DNA of 13,645 bases from Candidatus Woesearchaeota archaeon (GCA_018303645.1 JAGVXR010000028.1:1-13645), one strand, 5' to 3'; positions 1 through 6,535 are shown, numbered from the stretch's first letter. The notes: generated by a model from the letters alone, not told the origin. Made by a program: numbers and translations.

Positions 1-366
1 CCCATCCTTAGTCACAGCCATCAGCCTCACCCCAACTCCTAGCTTCAATAAAGCAGACAAAATAGCCATGTGCTCCTTTCCAGAGCCGGAAACAATATTT
101 AAGGCAACTTCCAAGTCTGTTAATTTTCCTTTCAAGCCACTCTTTATGTCCTCAATCAGCTCAAAAACAGGCTTCTGGAAATCAACAACTATAAATTCAG
201 CATTCTTCTCGGTTTTGAAATTCTGCCTTCCGAAATCGTTTGTAATCAAAAATATCTTTTTCCATTCCTGCTCTTTTATCAAGCGGGAAACATGGGCCCA
301 GCTTTTCTCTCCTGATGAAAGGCAAGCGATTAAATCTGTCATGAAGATGATGAATCTCGGCGCCAT
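1..366 (-). CDS. CARF-like Rossmann-fold protein, N-terminal part (3' end outside window)
   Basis: The frame is open from an ATG at 366 down to base 1, giving 122 codons with no stop, so the gene continues beyond the left edge. The N-terminus alternates predicted strands and helices: FIIFMTDL, then SWAHVSRLIKEQ, then KKIFLITNDFG. Around residues 86-99 comes EVALNIVSGSGKEHM, followed by a helix and the strand VGVRLMAVTKDG. A strand ending in an N-x-x-S/T-G-x-G/T-K turn followed by a helix resembles CARF domains, the cyclic-oligoadenylate sensors of Csm6/Csa3-type proteins, and the related stand-alone archaeal proteins. The frame and the strand-helix pattern are what the sequence shows; the CARF relationship is inference. 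No cas gene lies in the window. No effector domain can be seen because the C-terminus is missing. It could be another small Rossmann-type nucleotide-binding protein. Confidence 0.6.
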   Translation of the reverse strand, partial: MAPRFIIFMTDLIACLSSGEKSWAHVSRLIKEQEWKKIFLITNDFGRQNFKTEKNAEFIVVDFQKPVFELIEDIKSGLKGKLTDLEVALNIVSGSGKEHMAILSALLKLGVGVRLMAVTKDG

Positions 367-387
367 ATATTAATCTTTTTATTGGAA

Positions 388-424
388 ATTGTCGGTATAA
401 TACCTCGGATTTTAGTCCGACAAT
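388..424. promoter_or_regulatory. Promoter region of the CARF-like gene inside an inverted repeat
   Basis: Eight-base arms ATTGTCGG (388-395) and CCGACAAT (417-424) are perfect inverted repeats. The space between them holds a minus-strand TATTATA box (about 396-402), roughly 30 bases upstream of the ATG at 366, so transcription should start only a few bases before the start codon. A second, overlapping stem TCGGA/TCCGA lies at 405-420. An inverted repeat bracketing a TATA box is what an operator for a dimeric repressor would look like, but binding is inference; it may be just another of the hairpins in this spacer. Confidence 0.35.
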
Positions 425-427
425 CAG

Positions 428-448
428 CGAAAATTTTGAAAATTTTCG
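428..448. repeat. Perfect AT-rich palindrome (TCGAAAAT-type)
   Basis: Two 10-base arms, CGAAAATTTT and AAAATTTTCG, flank a single G. The core CGAAAAT...ATTTTCG is shared with palindromes at 9432-9450 and 12019-12039, so this belongs to a small dispersed family within the window. It lies between the end of the rhomboid gene and the start of the next minus-strand gene, where a transcription terminator would be plausible. Confidence 0.6.
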
Positions 449-454
449 AGGTGC

Positions 455-497
455 TCGGAAATCACAACAATTTATTATAAATCTTGGTGATTTCCGA
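455..497. repeat. Inverted repeat with 11-base arms
   Basis: TCGGAAATCAC (455-465) pairs with GTGATTTCCGA (487-497) around a 21-base AT-rich loop. Its flanks TGCTC on the left and CAT on the right also flank the palindrome at 12019-12039 (TGCTCG...CGACAT), which suggests a common origin. The function is unknown; a 3'-end or termination structure is possible. Confidence 0.55.
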
Positions 498-508
498 CAT
501 TTCAATCC

Positions 509-544
509 CGCAAATTCGTCCTCGCAAATATGGGCGAATTTGCG
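509..544. repeat. Inverted repeat just downstream of the rhomboid gene
   Basis: CGCAAATTCG (509-518) and CGAATTTGCG (535-544) are perfect 10-base arms with a 16-base loop. It begins 20 bases after the rhomboid stop codon in the direction of transcription, so the likeliest role is an RNA 3'-end hairpin of that gene. Confidence 0.55.
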
Positions 545-563
545 TTATCAATTAGAAATAATA

Positions 564-1193
564 TCATATCCTTCCTGTCTTCAGGTACTCCTCAATCTCA
601 TTTTTATTAAGATGTTTTTTAGACGCAAATCTCCTTCCGTATTCGAATGATTTCTTCTTGAGGTACAGCCCATAACCCAAGCCGAAAGCAATTCCAATCA
701 GATGGGCTATGTTTCCCGTTCCTGAAGGAAAAAACACACCGAATACATCTATCATGACATAGATTATCCCTGCAAGCCATAAAGGAGTCGGTATAATGAA
801 GAAAAACAGGAGTTGGAGCCCGGGCATAATTATTATCAAAGCGCCTATCACTCCATAAATCGCCCCGCTTGCCCCCAATGCCCTTGCATAAAAAAAGCTG
901 GACAAAAATGAAGCCAACAGCCCCGATGAAAAATAAAGCAGGACAATCCTTTTTGCCCCGATTCTCTGTTCCAGGATGCTGCCAAACATCGCCAGCACAT
1001 ACATGTTGACAAGCAGGTGATAAACGCCTCCATGCAAAAACATTGAAGTGAGCAAAATCCAAGGCCTGGAAAAAACATCATTTCCGACCAAAATAAAGGA
1101 TTCTGTAAAATTTTTGACAGTCATCTGCAATATAAAGAAGATTACATTTGCCGCAATAAGAGGCATTATCGCGCTTTTTATTTTGTATTTCAT
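564..1193 (-). CDS. Rhomboid family intramembrane serine protease
   Basis: The 209-residue protein has six hydrophobic segments, at about 9-24, 47-70, 82-102, 107-124, 129-150 and 160-178, the minimal rhomboid fold. All family hallmarks are present: the H-x4-H-x3-N pattern in TM2 (H54, H59, N63), the GASG catalytic motif with nucleophile S109, and the base H164 in NIAHLIG. Rhomboids cleave transmembrane substrates within the membrane; the substrate here cannot be predicted. The C-terminal tail (about 179-209) is basic and polar, probably cytosolic. The ATG at 1193 is preceded by an AGGA five to nine bases upstream. The gene is divergent from pyrG and stands alone in its transcription direction, with the inverted-repeat spacer after it. 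An active protease is expected because no catalytic residue is missing. Confidence 0.95.
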   Translation of the reverse strand: MKYKIKSAIMPLIAANVIFFILQMTVKNFTESFILVGNDVFSRPWILLTSMFLHGGVYHLLVNMYVLAMFGSILEQRIGAKRIVLLYFSSGLLASFLSSFFYARALGASGAIYGVIGALIIIMPGLQLLFFFIIPTPLWLAGIIYVMIDVFGVFFPSGTGNIAHLIGIAFGLGYGLYLKKKSFEYGRRFASKKHLNKNEIEEYLKTGRI

Positions 1194-1235
1194 GGCATAT
1201 CCTGATTAATAATGGTTATTGCAGAAGAATTTGAT

Positions 1236-1246
1236 TTAAAATATAA
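1236..1246 (-). promoter_or_regulatory. TATA box of the rhomboid gene
   Basis: On the minus strand this reads TTTATATTTTAA, centred about 48 bases upstream of the ATG. Initiation about 25 bases downstream would leave a leader of roughly 24 bases containing the AGGA ribosome-binding sequence near 1200-1203. Confidence 0.5.
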
Positions 1247-1314
1247 ATAGTTTATCTAAATAATATTTCTTTCCATATAGAAAAAATCTCATATTTATTC
1301 ATCAAACCATAAAC

Positions 1315-1322
1315 TATAAATA
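1315..1322 (+). promoter_or_regulatory. TATA box of pyrG
   Basis: TATAAATA is a close match to the archaeal TATA consensus. Initiation 25-27 bases downstream places the transcript start near 1345, leaving a leader of about 58 bases before the pyrG ATG. This is longer than the leaders of most genes in the window. Confidence 0.6.
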
Positions 1323-1344
1323 AAACGTGTTTCATTTCCAAGTA

Positions 1345-1410
1345 ATGCAACTGGAAAATTTTGGGGTTGTTAGTTCTGCATTTTCTCGAGGTGTTTCTTT
1401 CTATGCCTAA
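1345..1410 (+). other. Possible leader ORF (21 codons) overlapping the pyrG start
   Basis: An ATG at 1345 lies exactly where transcription should begin from the TATA box at 1315-1322, so it could be read as a leaderless start. The frame encodes MQLENFGVVSSAFSRGVSFYA and stops at 1408-1410, just inside pyrG and in a different frame. The ORF covers the pyrG Shine-Dalgarno sequence (1388-1393), so translating it would move ribosomes across the pyrG initiation region. Whether it is translated is inference; a short ORF of this length can arise by chance. Confidence 0.3.
1388..1393 (+). promoter_or_regulatory. Shine-Dalgarno sequence deciding the pyrG start
   Basis: GAGGTG ends nine bases before the ATG at 1403. 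It supports that start over the in-frame TTG at 1361, which would add 14 residues before the conserved CTP synthase N-terminus. Confidence 0.75.
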
Positions 1411-3121
1411 ATACATCATTATAGCCGGCGGAGTAATGAGCGGCGTGGGAAAAGGCGTTACGACAGCCTCCATAGGCAAGATTCTTCAGGAGCATGGCTA
1501 CAAGGTAACTGCAATAAAGATAGACCCTTATTTAAACTATGATGCCGGCACTCTAAGGCCGACAGAGCATGGCGAAGTCTGGGTTACTGATGACGGCGGC
1601 GAGATTGACCAGGATTTGGGCACTTATGAAAGATTCCTCAACATGGATATTCCCAAGAGGAACAACCTTACAACAGGGCAAATCTACAAAACAATTATTG
1701 ACAGGGAGCGCCAGGGCGAATACCTTGGCCAGACTGTCCAGTTTATTCCCCACATTCCGGATGAGATAAAAAGAAGAATCAAGGAGGCAAGCAATCACTT
1801 TGATTTTGTTTTAGTGGAAGTGGGCGGCACAATTGGCGACTATGAGAATATTCCTTTCCTGTTTGCGGCAAAAAGCCTTGAAAGGGAGATTGGAAAGCAG
1901 AACCTGAGCTATGTACTTGTAACATATCTTCCGATTCCAAGCCATATTGAGGAGATGAAAACAAAGCCAACACAGCAGGCGATAAGGCTTCTGAGCGAGT
2001 CCGGAATTTTCCCTGACTTCATAATCTGCAGGGCAAAAAAACCACTTGATGTTGTGAGAAAAAAGAAAATAGAAACATATGCAAATATAGTTTCAGAGCA
2101 TGTAATTTCAGAGCCTGACATTGAAACAGTCTACCAGATTCCATTGGATCTGGAAAAGGAAGGATTCGGGGAAAAAATATTAAATGAATTTGGCATGAAA
2201 TCGAAAAAAAAGCCGAATTGGCAGGAATGGAGAAATCTTGTTGAAAATATCATGAACCCGGATAAAACAATCAAAATAGCAATTGTAGGAAAGTACATTG
2301 ACATTGGCGACTATAATCTTGCGGATTCCTACCTTTCAATCAACCAAGCCCTTGTGCATGCAGGCGCTTCATTAAGCACGGGAATCGAAATCACGTGGCT
2401 GGATTCAAAGAAATTCGAGCAGGACAGGAAATCATTGAATGCCCTTAAGGATTATGATGGGATTATTGTTCCTGGAGGTTTCGGCGCTTCCGGAGTTGAA
2501 GGCAAGATAAATTCAATCAATTTTGCACGCATAAGCAAAATGCCATATCTCGGATTGTGCTACGGGCTGCAGCTTGCTGTTATCGAGTTTGCAAGGAATG
2601 TCTGTAATCTGAAGGATGCGCATACCACAGAGGTTAATCCAAAAACAAGCGCTCCTGTCATTGATGTGCAGCCGTCGCAAAAGGAAATCCTTGAAAAGCA
2701 CATGTTCGGCGGCACAATGCGCTTGGGGGCTTACGCCGCAATTTTAAAGGAGAAAACCAAAGTGCTCAAATTATATGAAGAAGTTGGGAGGGTAAAAGAG
2801 GATGAAAAAAGGATAAGCGAATTGGAGAAAGACAAGTCACAGTATTTTAGGCTTGGAATTATTGAGAAAGGCAAAAAAATAGTCTTGGAAAGGCATCGCC
2901 ACAGGTATGAAGTAAATCCAAAGTTTGTTGATTTGCTTGAAAAAAATGGAATGGTGTTTTCTGGTTATTACAACAGAGCCGACAAGACGAAACTGATGGA
3001 GTACATTGAGCTGCCGAAATTAGACTTTTTTTGTGGCACGCAGGCTCATCCGGAATTCAAGTCAAGGCTAGGCAATCCATCGCCATTGTTTTACGGGTTT
3101 GTAAGGGCTTGCGGGAAATAG
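1403..3121 (+). CDS. pyrG: CTP synthase (glutamine-hydrolysing)
   Basis: This enzyme converts UTP to CTP using ATP and glutamine. The 572-residue protein starts MPKYIIIAGG. The synthetase domain (about 1-270) has the P-loop GGVMSGVGKG (9-18), KIDPYLNYDAGT (39-50), the HGEVWVTDDGGEIDQDLG segment (56-73) and VEVGGTIGD (138-146). The class I glutamine amidotransferase domain (about 290-572) has oxyanion-loop PGGFGASG (357-364), nucleophile C386 in YLGLCYGLQ, and H549/E551 in AHPEFKSR. Compared with the E. coli enzyme there are about 30 extra, charged residues around 452-494, before the conserved ERHRHRYEVN block, which makes the protein longer than the usual 530-550. All catalytic residues are present. 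With pyrH at 8476 it represents the UMP-to-CTP route, though in a separate transcription unit. The identification is secure. Confidence 0.98.
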   Translation: MPKYIIIAGGVMSGVGKGVTTASIGKILQEHGYKVTAIKIDPYLNYDAGTLRPTEHGEVWVTDDGGEIDQDLGTYERFLNMDIPKRNNLTTGQIYKTIIDRERQGEYLGQTVQFIPHIPDEIKRRIKEASNHFDFVLVEVGGTIGDYENIPFLFAAKSLEREIGKQNLSYVLVTYLPIPSHIEEMKTKPTQQAIRLLSESGIFPDFIICRAKKPLDVVRKKKIETYANIVSEHVISEPDIETVYQIPLDLEKEGFGEKILNEFGMKSKKKPNWQEWRNLVENIMNPDKTIKIAIVGKYIDIGDYNLADSYLSINQALVHAGASLSTGIEITWLDSKKFEQDRKSLNALKDYDGIIVPGGFGASGVEGKINSINFARISKMPYLGLCYGLQLAVIEFARNVCNLKDAHTTEVNPKTSAPVIDVQPSQKEILEKHMFGGTMRLGAYAAILKEKTKVLKLYEEVGRVKEDEKRISELEKDKSQYFRLGIIEKGKKIVLERHRHRYEVNPKFVDLLEKNGMVFSGYYNRADKTKLMEYIELPKLDFFCGTQAHPEFKSRLGNPSPLFYGFVRACGK

Positions 3122-3122
3122 A

Positions 3123-3130
3123 TTTATAAA
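3123..3130 (+). promoter_or_regulatory. TATA box of the gene after pyrG
   Basis: TTTATAAA follows the pyrG stop by one base and is centred about 31 bases before the GTG at 3158. That gives the next gene its own promoter with a near-leaderless transcript. Confidence 0.55.
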
Positions 3131-3157
3131 GGGTTGTACATTCTAAACTATAATTTA

Positions 3158-3601
3158 GTGGTGGTAAAAATTACATTTTTAAGACCTATAGATGTAAATC
3201 GCTCATTCGAAGATGTTTTAGTATCGGGAGCCACCCGTGCAATGTACGAGGAAGGTACAATAAGAGTTGTTGAAGAAATAGACAAGAGTTATGTTACTGC
3301 ATTTATAGGAATTGATGGCAAACTTGTCGAGCATCGTACAGAATTGCCACAGCAACTAGCAAAAAAATTAAGGAATAAAAAAGATTTAACTGAAAAACAA
3401 TTAGTTGAATTAGAGGTTATACTATTCCAAGACTTGCGTGGTAAACATCCAATTGTGCCGCCAGAGACGAAAGATTTTGAGAGTGCTTTACGATCTTTCA
3501 GATATGATAAAAAGTATGCTGGTGATGGAAGAGTTTATGCATTTCCCATACCTCGCATTGTAAAACCAAATTTTGTTGTCTATAGAACAGAAAAGTTCTA
3601 A
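3158..3601 (+). CDS. Hypothetical protein, unrecognised
   Basis: I do not recognise this 147-residue protein. I chose the GTG at 3158 because the promoter at 3123-3130 should start transcription near 3152-3154. The in-frame TTG at 3134 would lie upstream of that point, and the second GTG at 3161 is nearly equivalent. No membrane segment or signal peptide is evident. A predicted strand-rich N-terminal half (KITFLRP, TIRVVEEID, YVTAFIGIDGKLVEHR) is followed by a charged helix (about 66-92, LAKKLRNKKDLTEKQLVELEVIL) and a basic C-terminus with PFPIPRIVKP-like proline-rich strands. By my count half of the arginine codons are CGN (6 of 12), whereas pyrG uses mostly AGG/AGA. This codon bias and its isolated promoter suggest recent acquisition or a fast-evolving accessory gene. 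The reading frame is clearly open; the function is unknown. Confidence 0.7.
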   Translation: MVVKITFLRPIDVNRSFEDVLVSGATRAMYEEGTIRVVEEIDKSYVTAFIGIDGKLVEHRTELPQQLAKKLRNKKDLTEKQLVELEVILFQDLRGKHPIVPPETKDFESALRSFRYDKKYAGDGRVYAFPIPRIVKPNFVVYRTEKF

Positions 3602-3626
3602 GATCAAATATCGATCTTCCGCAACC

Positions 3627-3634
3627 TTTATTAA
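3627..3634 (+). promoter_or_regulatory. Probable TATA box of secF
   Basis: TTTATTAA lies about 45 bases before the secF ATG and would start transcription near 3657, leaving a short leader that includes the GGTG ribosome-binding sequence. A second AT-rich element, CTTTAAATC (3648-3656), is too close to the ATG to serve this leader. Confidence 0.4.
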
Positions 3635-3662
3635 CCATACATTTTTCTTTAAATCTATTTCG

Positions 3663-3666
3663 GGTG
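3663..3666 (+). promoter_or_regulatory. Ribosome-binding site of secF
   Basis: GGTG within GGGTGG lies nine bases before the ATG at 3676, the same spacing as GAGGTG in front of pyrG. It supports this start. Confidence 0.5.
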
Positions 3667-3675
3667 GTTTGAATT

Positions 3676-4626
3676 ATGGAAGGGCAAAAACAGCAGAATA
3701 TCCAGAAAAAATCGTTGAAGCATGCCTTGTTTGAAATCTATGACAAAAAATACAAGATGTTGCTTGTCATTCCGTTATTAATGCTGCTTCTCGCTTTGAT
3801 TCAAATAGGCTATCAGATATCCTCAACAGGGGATTTCATAAAAAAAGATGTTTCTTTGAAAGGAGGCGTGACTGTAACAATCCCTTATGAAAAAGATATT
3901 GACATAAGCCAAATCGAAAAGCAAATTTCCTCAAAATTCCCTGAAAACGATGTTGTGGTAAGGACATTAAAAAGCGCCGGCTCTGCTGTCGGGATTATCA
4001 CAGAGGCTGATATTGACGGGAATGACAAAGCTCAAGTCCAGAATCTGCTGGATGCTGTTGAGTCATCCTTAAAGATTGACTTAAGCGTGGTTGATTATGG
4101 AATTGAGATTATAGGCTCTTCCCTTGGAGCCAGTTTTTTTAAAGAATCGCTGATTGCATTGGCGGTTGCATTCCTGTTTATGGGGCTGGTAGTCCTAATT
4201 TATTTTAGGACTTTTGTGCCGAGTATGGCAATAATTCTTGCCGCTTTCTCAGATATGGCTGTTGCACTGGCTGTAATCAACCTGCTTGATATAAGGGTGG
4301 GCACAGCGGGAATTGCAGCTTTCCTGATGCTTATTGGCTACTCTGTTGATACAGATATCCTGCTTACAGTCAGGGTCCTGAAAAGAAAAGAAGGGGCTGT
4401 AATGGACAGGATAATAAGCTCTATAAAAACAGGAATGACAGAGACAATAACTGCAATTGTTGCTGTCACGGTTGCAATGCTTGTAACCCAAAGCGAGGTG
4501 ATCAGGCAGATTATGATTATTTTGCTTATCGGATTGATAGCAGACATATTCAACACATGGATACAGAATGTCGGATTGCTGAGGATATATATCGAGAGAA
4601 AAGCTAAGAAGGGGATTATAATATAA
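3676..4626 (+). CDS. secF: Protein-export membrane protein SecF
   Basis: SecF works with SecD and the SecYE(beta) channel to aid protein export across the membrane; archaea lack SecA, so it probably acts on the outer face, using the proton gradient as an RND-type protein. The 316-residue protein has TM1 at 28-46 after a basic cytosolic N-terminus, an extracytoplasmic P1 region (about 50-150) with the family's LKGGVTV start (61-67), and five helices at about 156-176, 181-203, 208-230, 255-272 and 275-297. The archaeal SecF signature GYSVDTDILLTVRVL is at 221-235. It precedes secD by four bases, the order usual in archaea. Length and topology are normal for the family. Confidence 0.95.
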   Translation: MEGQKQQNIQKKSLKHALFEIYDKKYKMLLVIPLLMLLLALIQIGYQISSTGDFIKKDVSLKGGVTVTIPYEKDIDISQIEKQISSKFPENDVVVRTLKSAGSAVGIITEADIDGNDKAQVQNLLDAVESSLKIDLSVVDYGIEIIGSSLGASFFKESLIALAVAFLFMGLVVLIYFRTFVPSMAIILAAFSDMAVALAVINLLDIRVGTAGIAAFLMLIGYSVDTDILLTVRVLKRKEGAVMDRIISSIKTGMTETITAIVAVTVAMLVTQSEVIRQIMIILLIGLIADIFNTWIQNVGLLRIYIERKAKKGIII

Positions 4627-4630
4627 TAAA

Positions 4631-6373
4631 ATGAACTACAAAATCAAAAAGCTGGTAACAAACTGGAGGGTAATCATTCTTGCTATATTTCTGGTCATCT
4701 CCCTGATAGCCATAAGCCCTGCATTAAGCAAGGGAGTTGCAATAAGGAGCATTGCAACAAACAGCTCAGCCAGCATTGCAGGCATTCCGCAGCCAAAGCC
4801 GAATGTGCAGCCAGTCTCAAGGGAAAAAATAATTGCAATCAACAATAAGCCAATCAATAGCGTTGATGATTATTATGAATACGTGTCTGCGCTGCCGCCA
4901 AACAGGGCATTGCAGATAAAAACGACAAAAGGCACCTACAAGCTTATTACAAAAGAAAAATTCGAGGTTATTGAGTTAAATGAAACAGAAGAGAAGCTGG
5001 TTGAAGAGAGCATACAAAAAAATGCCACAATAAACGGCTCTTTGCAATTAATAAACGAAACAATAACAAAAAAAGTCAATGTTAAAAAAACAATACAAAT
5101 AAGCAAAGGGACAGAGGATATTGGCTTGAGAGTATACGAAGCCCCGAAAACAAATATAAGAAAAGGATTGGATTTGCAGGGCGGCACAAGGGTTCTTTTG
5201 CAGCCGGAAACCAAGCTGAGCTCTTTTGATGTTGGCGTTCTGATAGACAACATGAAAGAAAGGCTGAATGTCTACGGCTTGAGTGATATTGTGATAAGAG
5301 ATGCAAACGACCTTCCGCCGCCTCTTGGAACCGGAAACCAGTATATTGTAGTAGAGATTGCAGGCGCAACAGAAGAGGAAATAAAGGATTTGCTCGCTCG
5401 TCAGGGAAAATTTGAGGCAAAGATCGGCAATAAAACCGTTTTCAGGGGCGGCAATGACATTGTTTACGTTGCAAGAAGCGCAAATGAGGCAGGTATTGAC
5501 CCAAGCGCAGGATGCTCATCATCAGGCTCGCAATGGTTTTGCAGGTTCAGGTTTGGCATTACTTTGAGCCAGGAAGCTGCCCAAAGGCAGGCGGATGCAA
5601 CAAGCGGCTCAACTGTCATTTATGATTCAGCAACAGGCAGAAGCGATTATTTAAGCGAGAAGCTTGAGCTTTACCTTGATGACAAGAAAGTTGACGAGCT
5701 GAACATTGGTGCTGACCTGAAGGGGCAGGCAGTAACCCAAATTGCAATTTCCGGCTCAGGCACTGGAGCGAACCAGCAGGAAGCGATCTTCAACTCACTG
5801 CAAAACATGAAGAGGCTTCAGACAATTCTGATAACAGGCTCGCTGCCTGTAAAGCTAAGCATAGTAAAGACAGACTCAATATCTCCTGTCTTGGGCGAAG
5901 GTTTCATCAAAAATTCAATACTCATGTCGCTGCTTGCGATACTTTCAGTCGCGATTGTAATAGGCATAAGGTACAGAAAGCTGCTCATAGCAATACCTAT
6001 ACTCATAACAATGCTTTCTGAAGTCATTATTTTGCTGGGCGTAGCGGCATTTATTGGATGGAATATTGACTTGGCAGCAATTGCAGGAATCCTTGTCGCC
6101 ATAGGCACAGGAGTTGATGACCAGATTGTAATAACAGACGAAACCTTGAAGGGGGAAACTGCAAATGTTTACAACTGGAAGGAAAAAGTCAAGAGGGCAT
6201 TTGTAATAATAATGCTTGCGTACGCAACTGTGGTTGTTGCAATGATACCCTTGATATTTGCAGGAGCAGGCTTGTTGAAAGGCTTTGCAATCACTACAAT
6301 CATTGGAGTTACAATCGGAGTTTTTGTAACAAGACCGGCTTACTCCAGCTTTGTTGAGATAATGCTGAAGTAA
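4631..6373 (+). CDS. secD: Protein-export membrane protein SecD with PDZ-like domain
   Basis: This is the SecF partner in Sec-dependent export. After TM1 (about 13-30), residues 34-108 look like a PDZ domain: GVAIRSI, then NSSASIAGI, then REKIIAINNKPINSVDDYYEYV and a final pair of strands. A linker rich in Asn and Glu follows, with sequons at N117, N131, N135 and N142. The SecD signature GLDLQGGTRVLL is at 179-190, then the P1-like domain, in which C295 and C304 could form a disulphide. Five C-terminal helices lie at about 428-446, 450-472, 477-495, 522-543 and 549-568; the archaeal IGTGVDDQIVITDE motif (491-504) ends the third. At 580 residues it is longer than many archaeal SecD proteins because of the PDZ region. 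Its translation is probably coupled to secF. Confidence 0.95.
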   Translation: MNYKIKKLVTNWRVIILAIFLVISLIAISPALSKGVAIRSIATNSSASIAGIPQPKPNVQPVSREKIIAINNKPINSVDDYYEYVSALPPNRALQIKTTKGTYKLITKEKFEVIELNETEEKLVEESIQKNATINGSLQLINETITKKVNVKKTIQISKGTEDIGLRVYEAPKTNIRKGLDLQGGTRVLLQPETKLSSFDVGVLIDNMKERLNVYGLSDIVIRDANDLPPPLGTGNQYIVVEIAGATEEEIKDLLARQGKFEAKIGNKTVFRGGNDIVYVARSANEAGIDPSAGCSSSGSQWFCRFRFGITLSQEAAQRQADATSGSTVIYDSATGRSDYLSEKLELYLDDKKVDELNIGADLKGQAVTQIAISGSGTGANQQEAIFNSLQNMKRLQTILITGSLPVKLSIVKTDSISPVLGEGFIKNSILMSLLAILSVAIVIGIRYRKLLIAIPILITMLSEVIILLGVAAFIGWNIDLAAIAGILVAIGTGVDDQIVITDETLKGETANVYNWKEKVKRAFVIIMLAYATVVVAMIPLIFAGAGLLKGFAITTIIGVTIGVFVTRPAYSSFVEIMLK

Positions 6374-6400
6374 AACAACCCTTCCGCGAGTTGACGGCGG

Positions 6401-6424
6401 GAAACTTTTTTGCGAAAAAGTTTC
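6401..6424. repeat. Perfect hairpin after secD
   Basis: Ten-base arms GAAACTTTTT and AAAAAGTTTC enclose TGCG. It starts 28 bases after the secD stop, so it could end the secFD transcript. The structure also resembles hairpins that recur between genes in related archaea (recalled, not searched), so it may be a dispersed repeat. Confidence 0.6.
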
Positions 6425-6448
6425 ATCAAAAAATGTAGGCTTCGCAGC

Positions 6449-6535
6449 AATGCTCAGCCCACGAAAAATAGATTAACAAAAGTTCAAAGAAGAGAAAGGG
6501 GTTCGATAGTAGAATTCTGTATGTCGTGGGGCATT
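6449..6535. repeat. Imperfect long-range inverted repeat in the secD-methyltransferase spacer
   Basis: AATGC plus CCCACGA, separated by four bases (6449-6464), is the exact reverse complement of TCGTGGGGCATT (6524-6535). About 59 bases lie between the arms. Nothing in the loop is recognisable as a tRNA or protein gene. It could be a structured RNA or the ends of a decayed element. Together with the hairpin at 6401-6424 this fills most of the 225-base spacer. Confidence 0.3.

Noticed and set aside
197..505. Minus-strand ORF of 102 codons crossing the inverted-repeat spacer
   Set aside because: It overlaps, in another frame, the CARF-like coding region that runs to the edge, and covers the hairpin cluster; its translation has no domain-like pattern.
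1361..1402. N-terminal extension of pyrG from a TTG
   Set aside because: The conserved CTP synthase N-terminus begins at the ATG at 1403, which has a well-spaced GAGGTG; the extension is not conserved-looking.
6495..6515. GGTTCGA resembling a tRNA T-loop
   Set aside because: No acceptor, D or anticodon stem can be formed around it.
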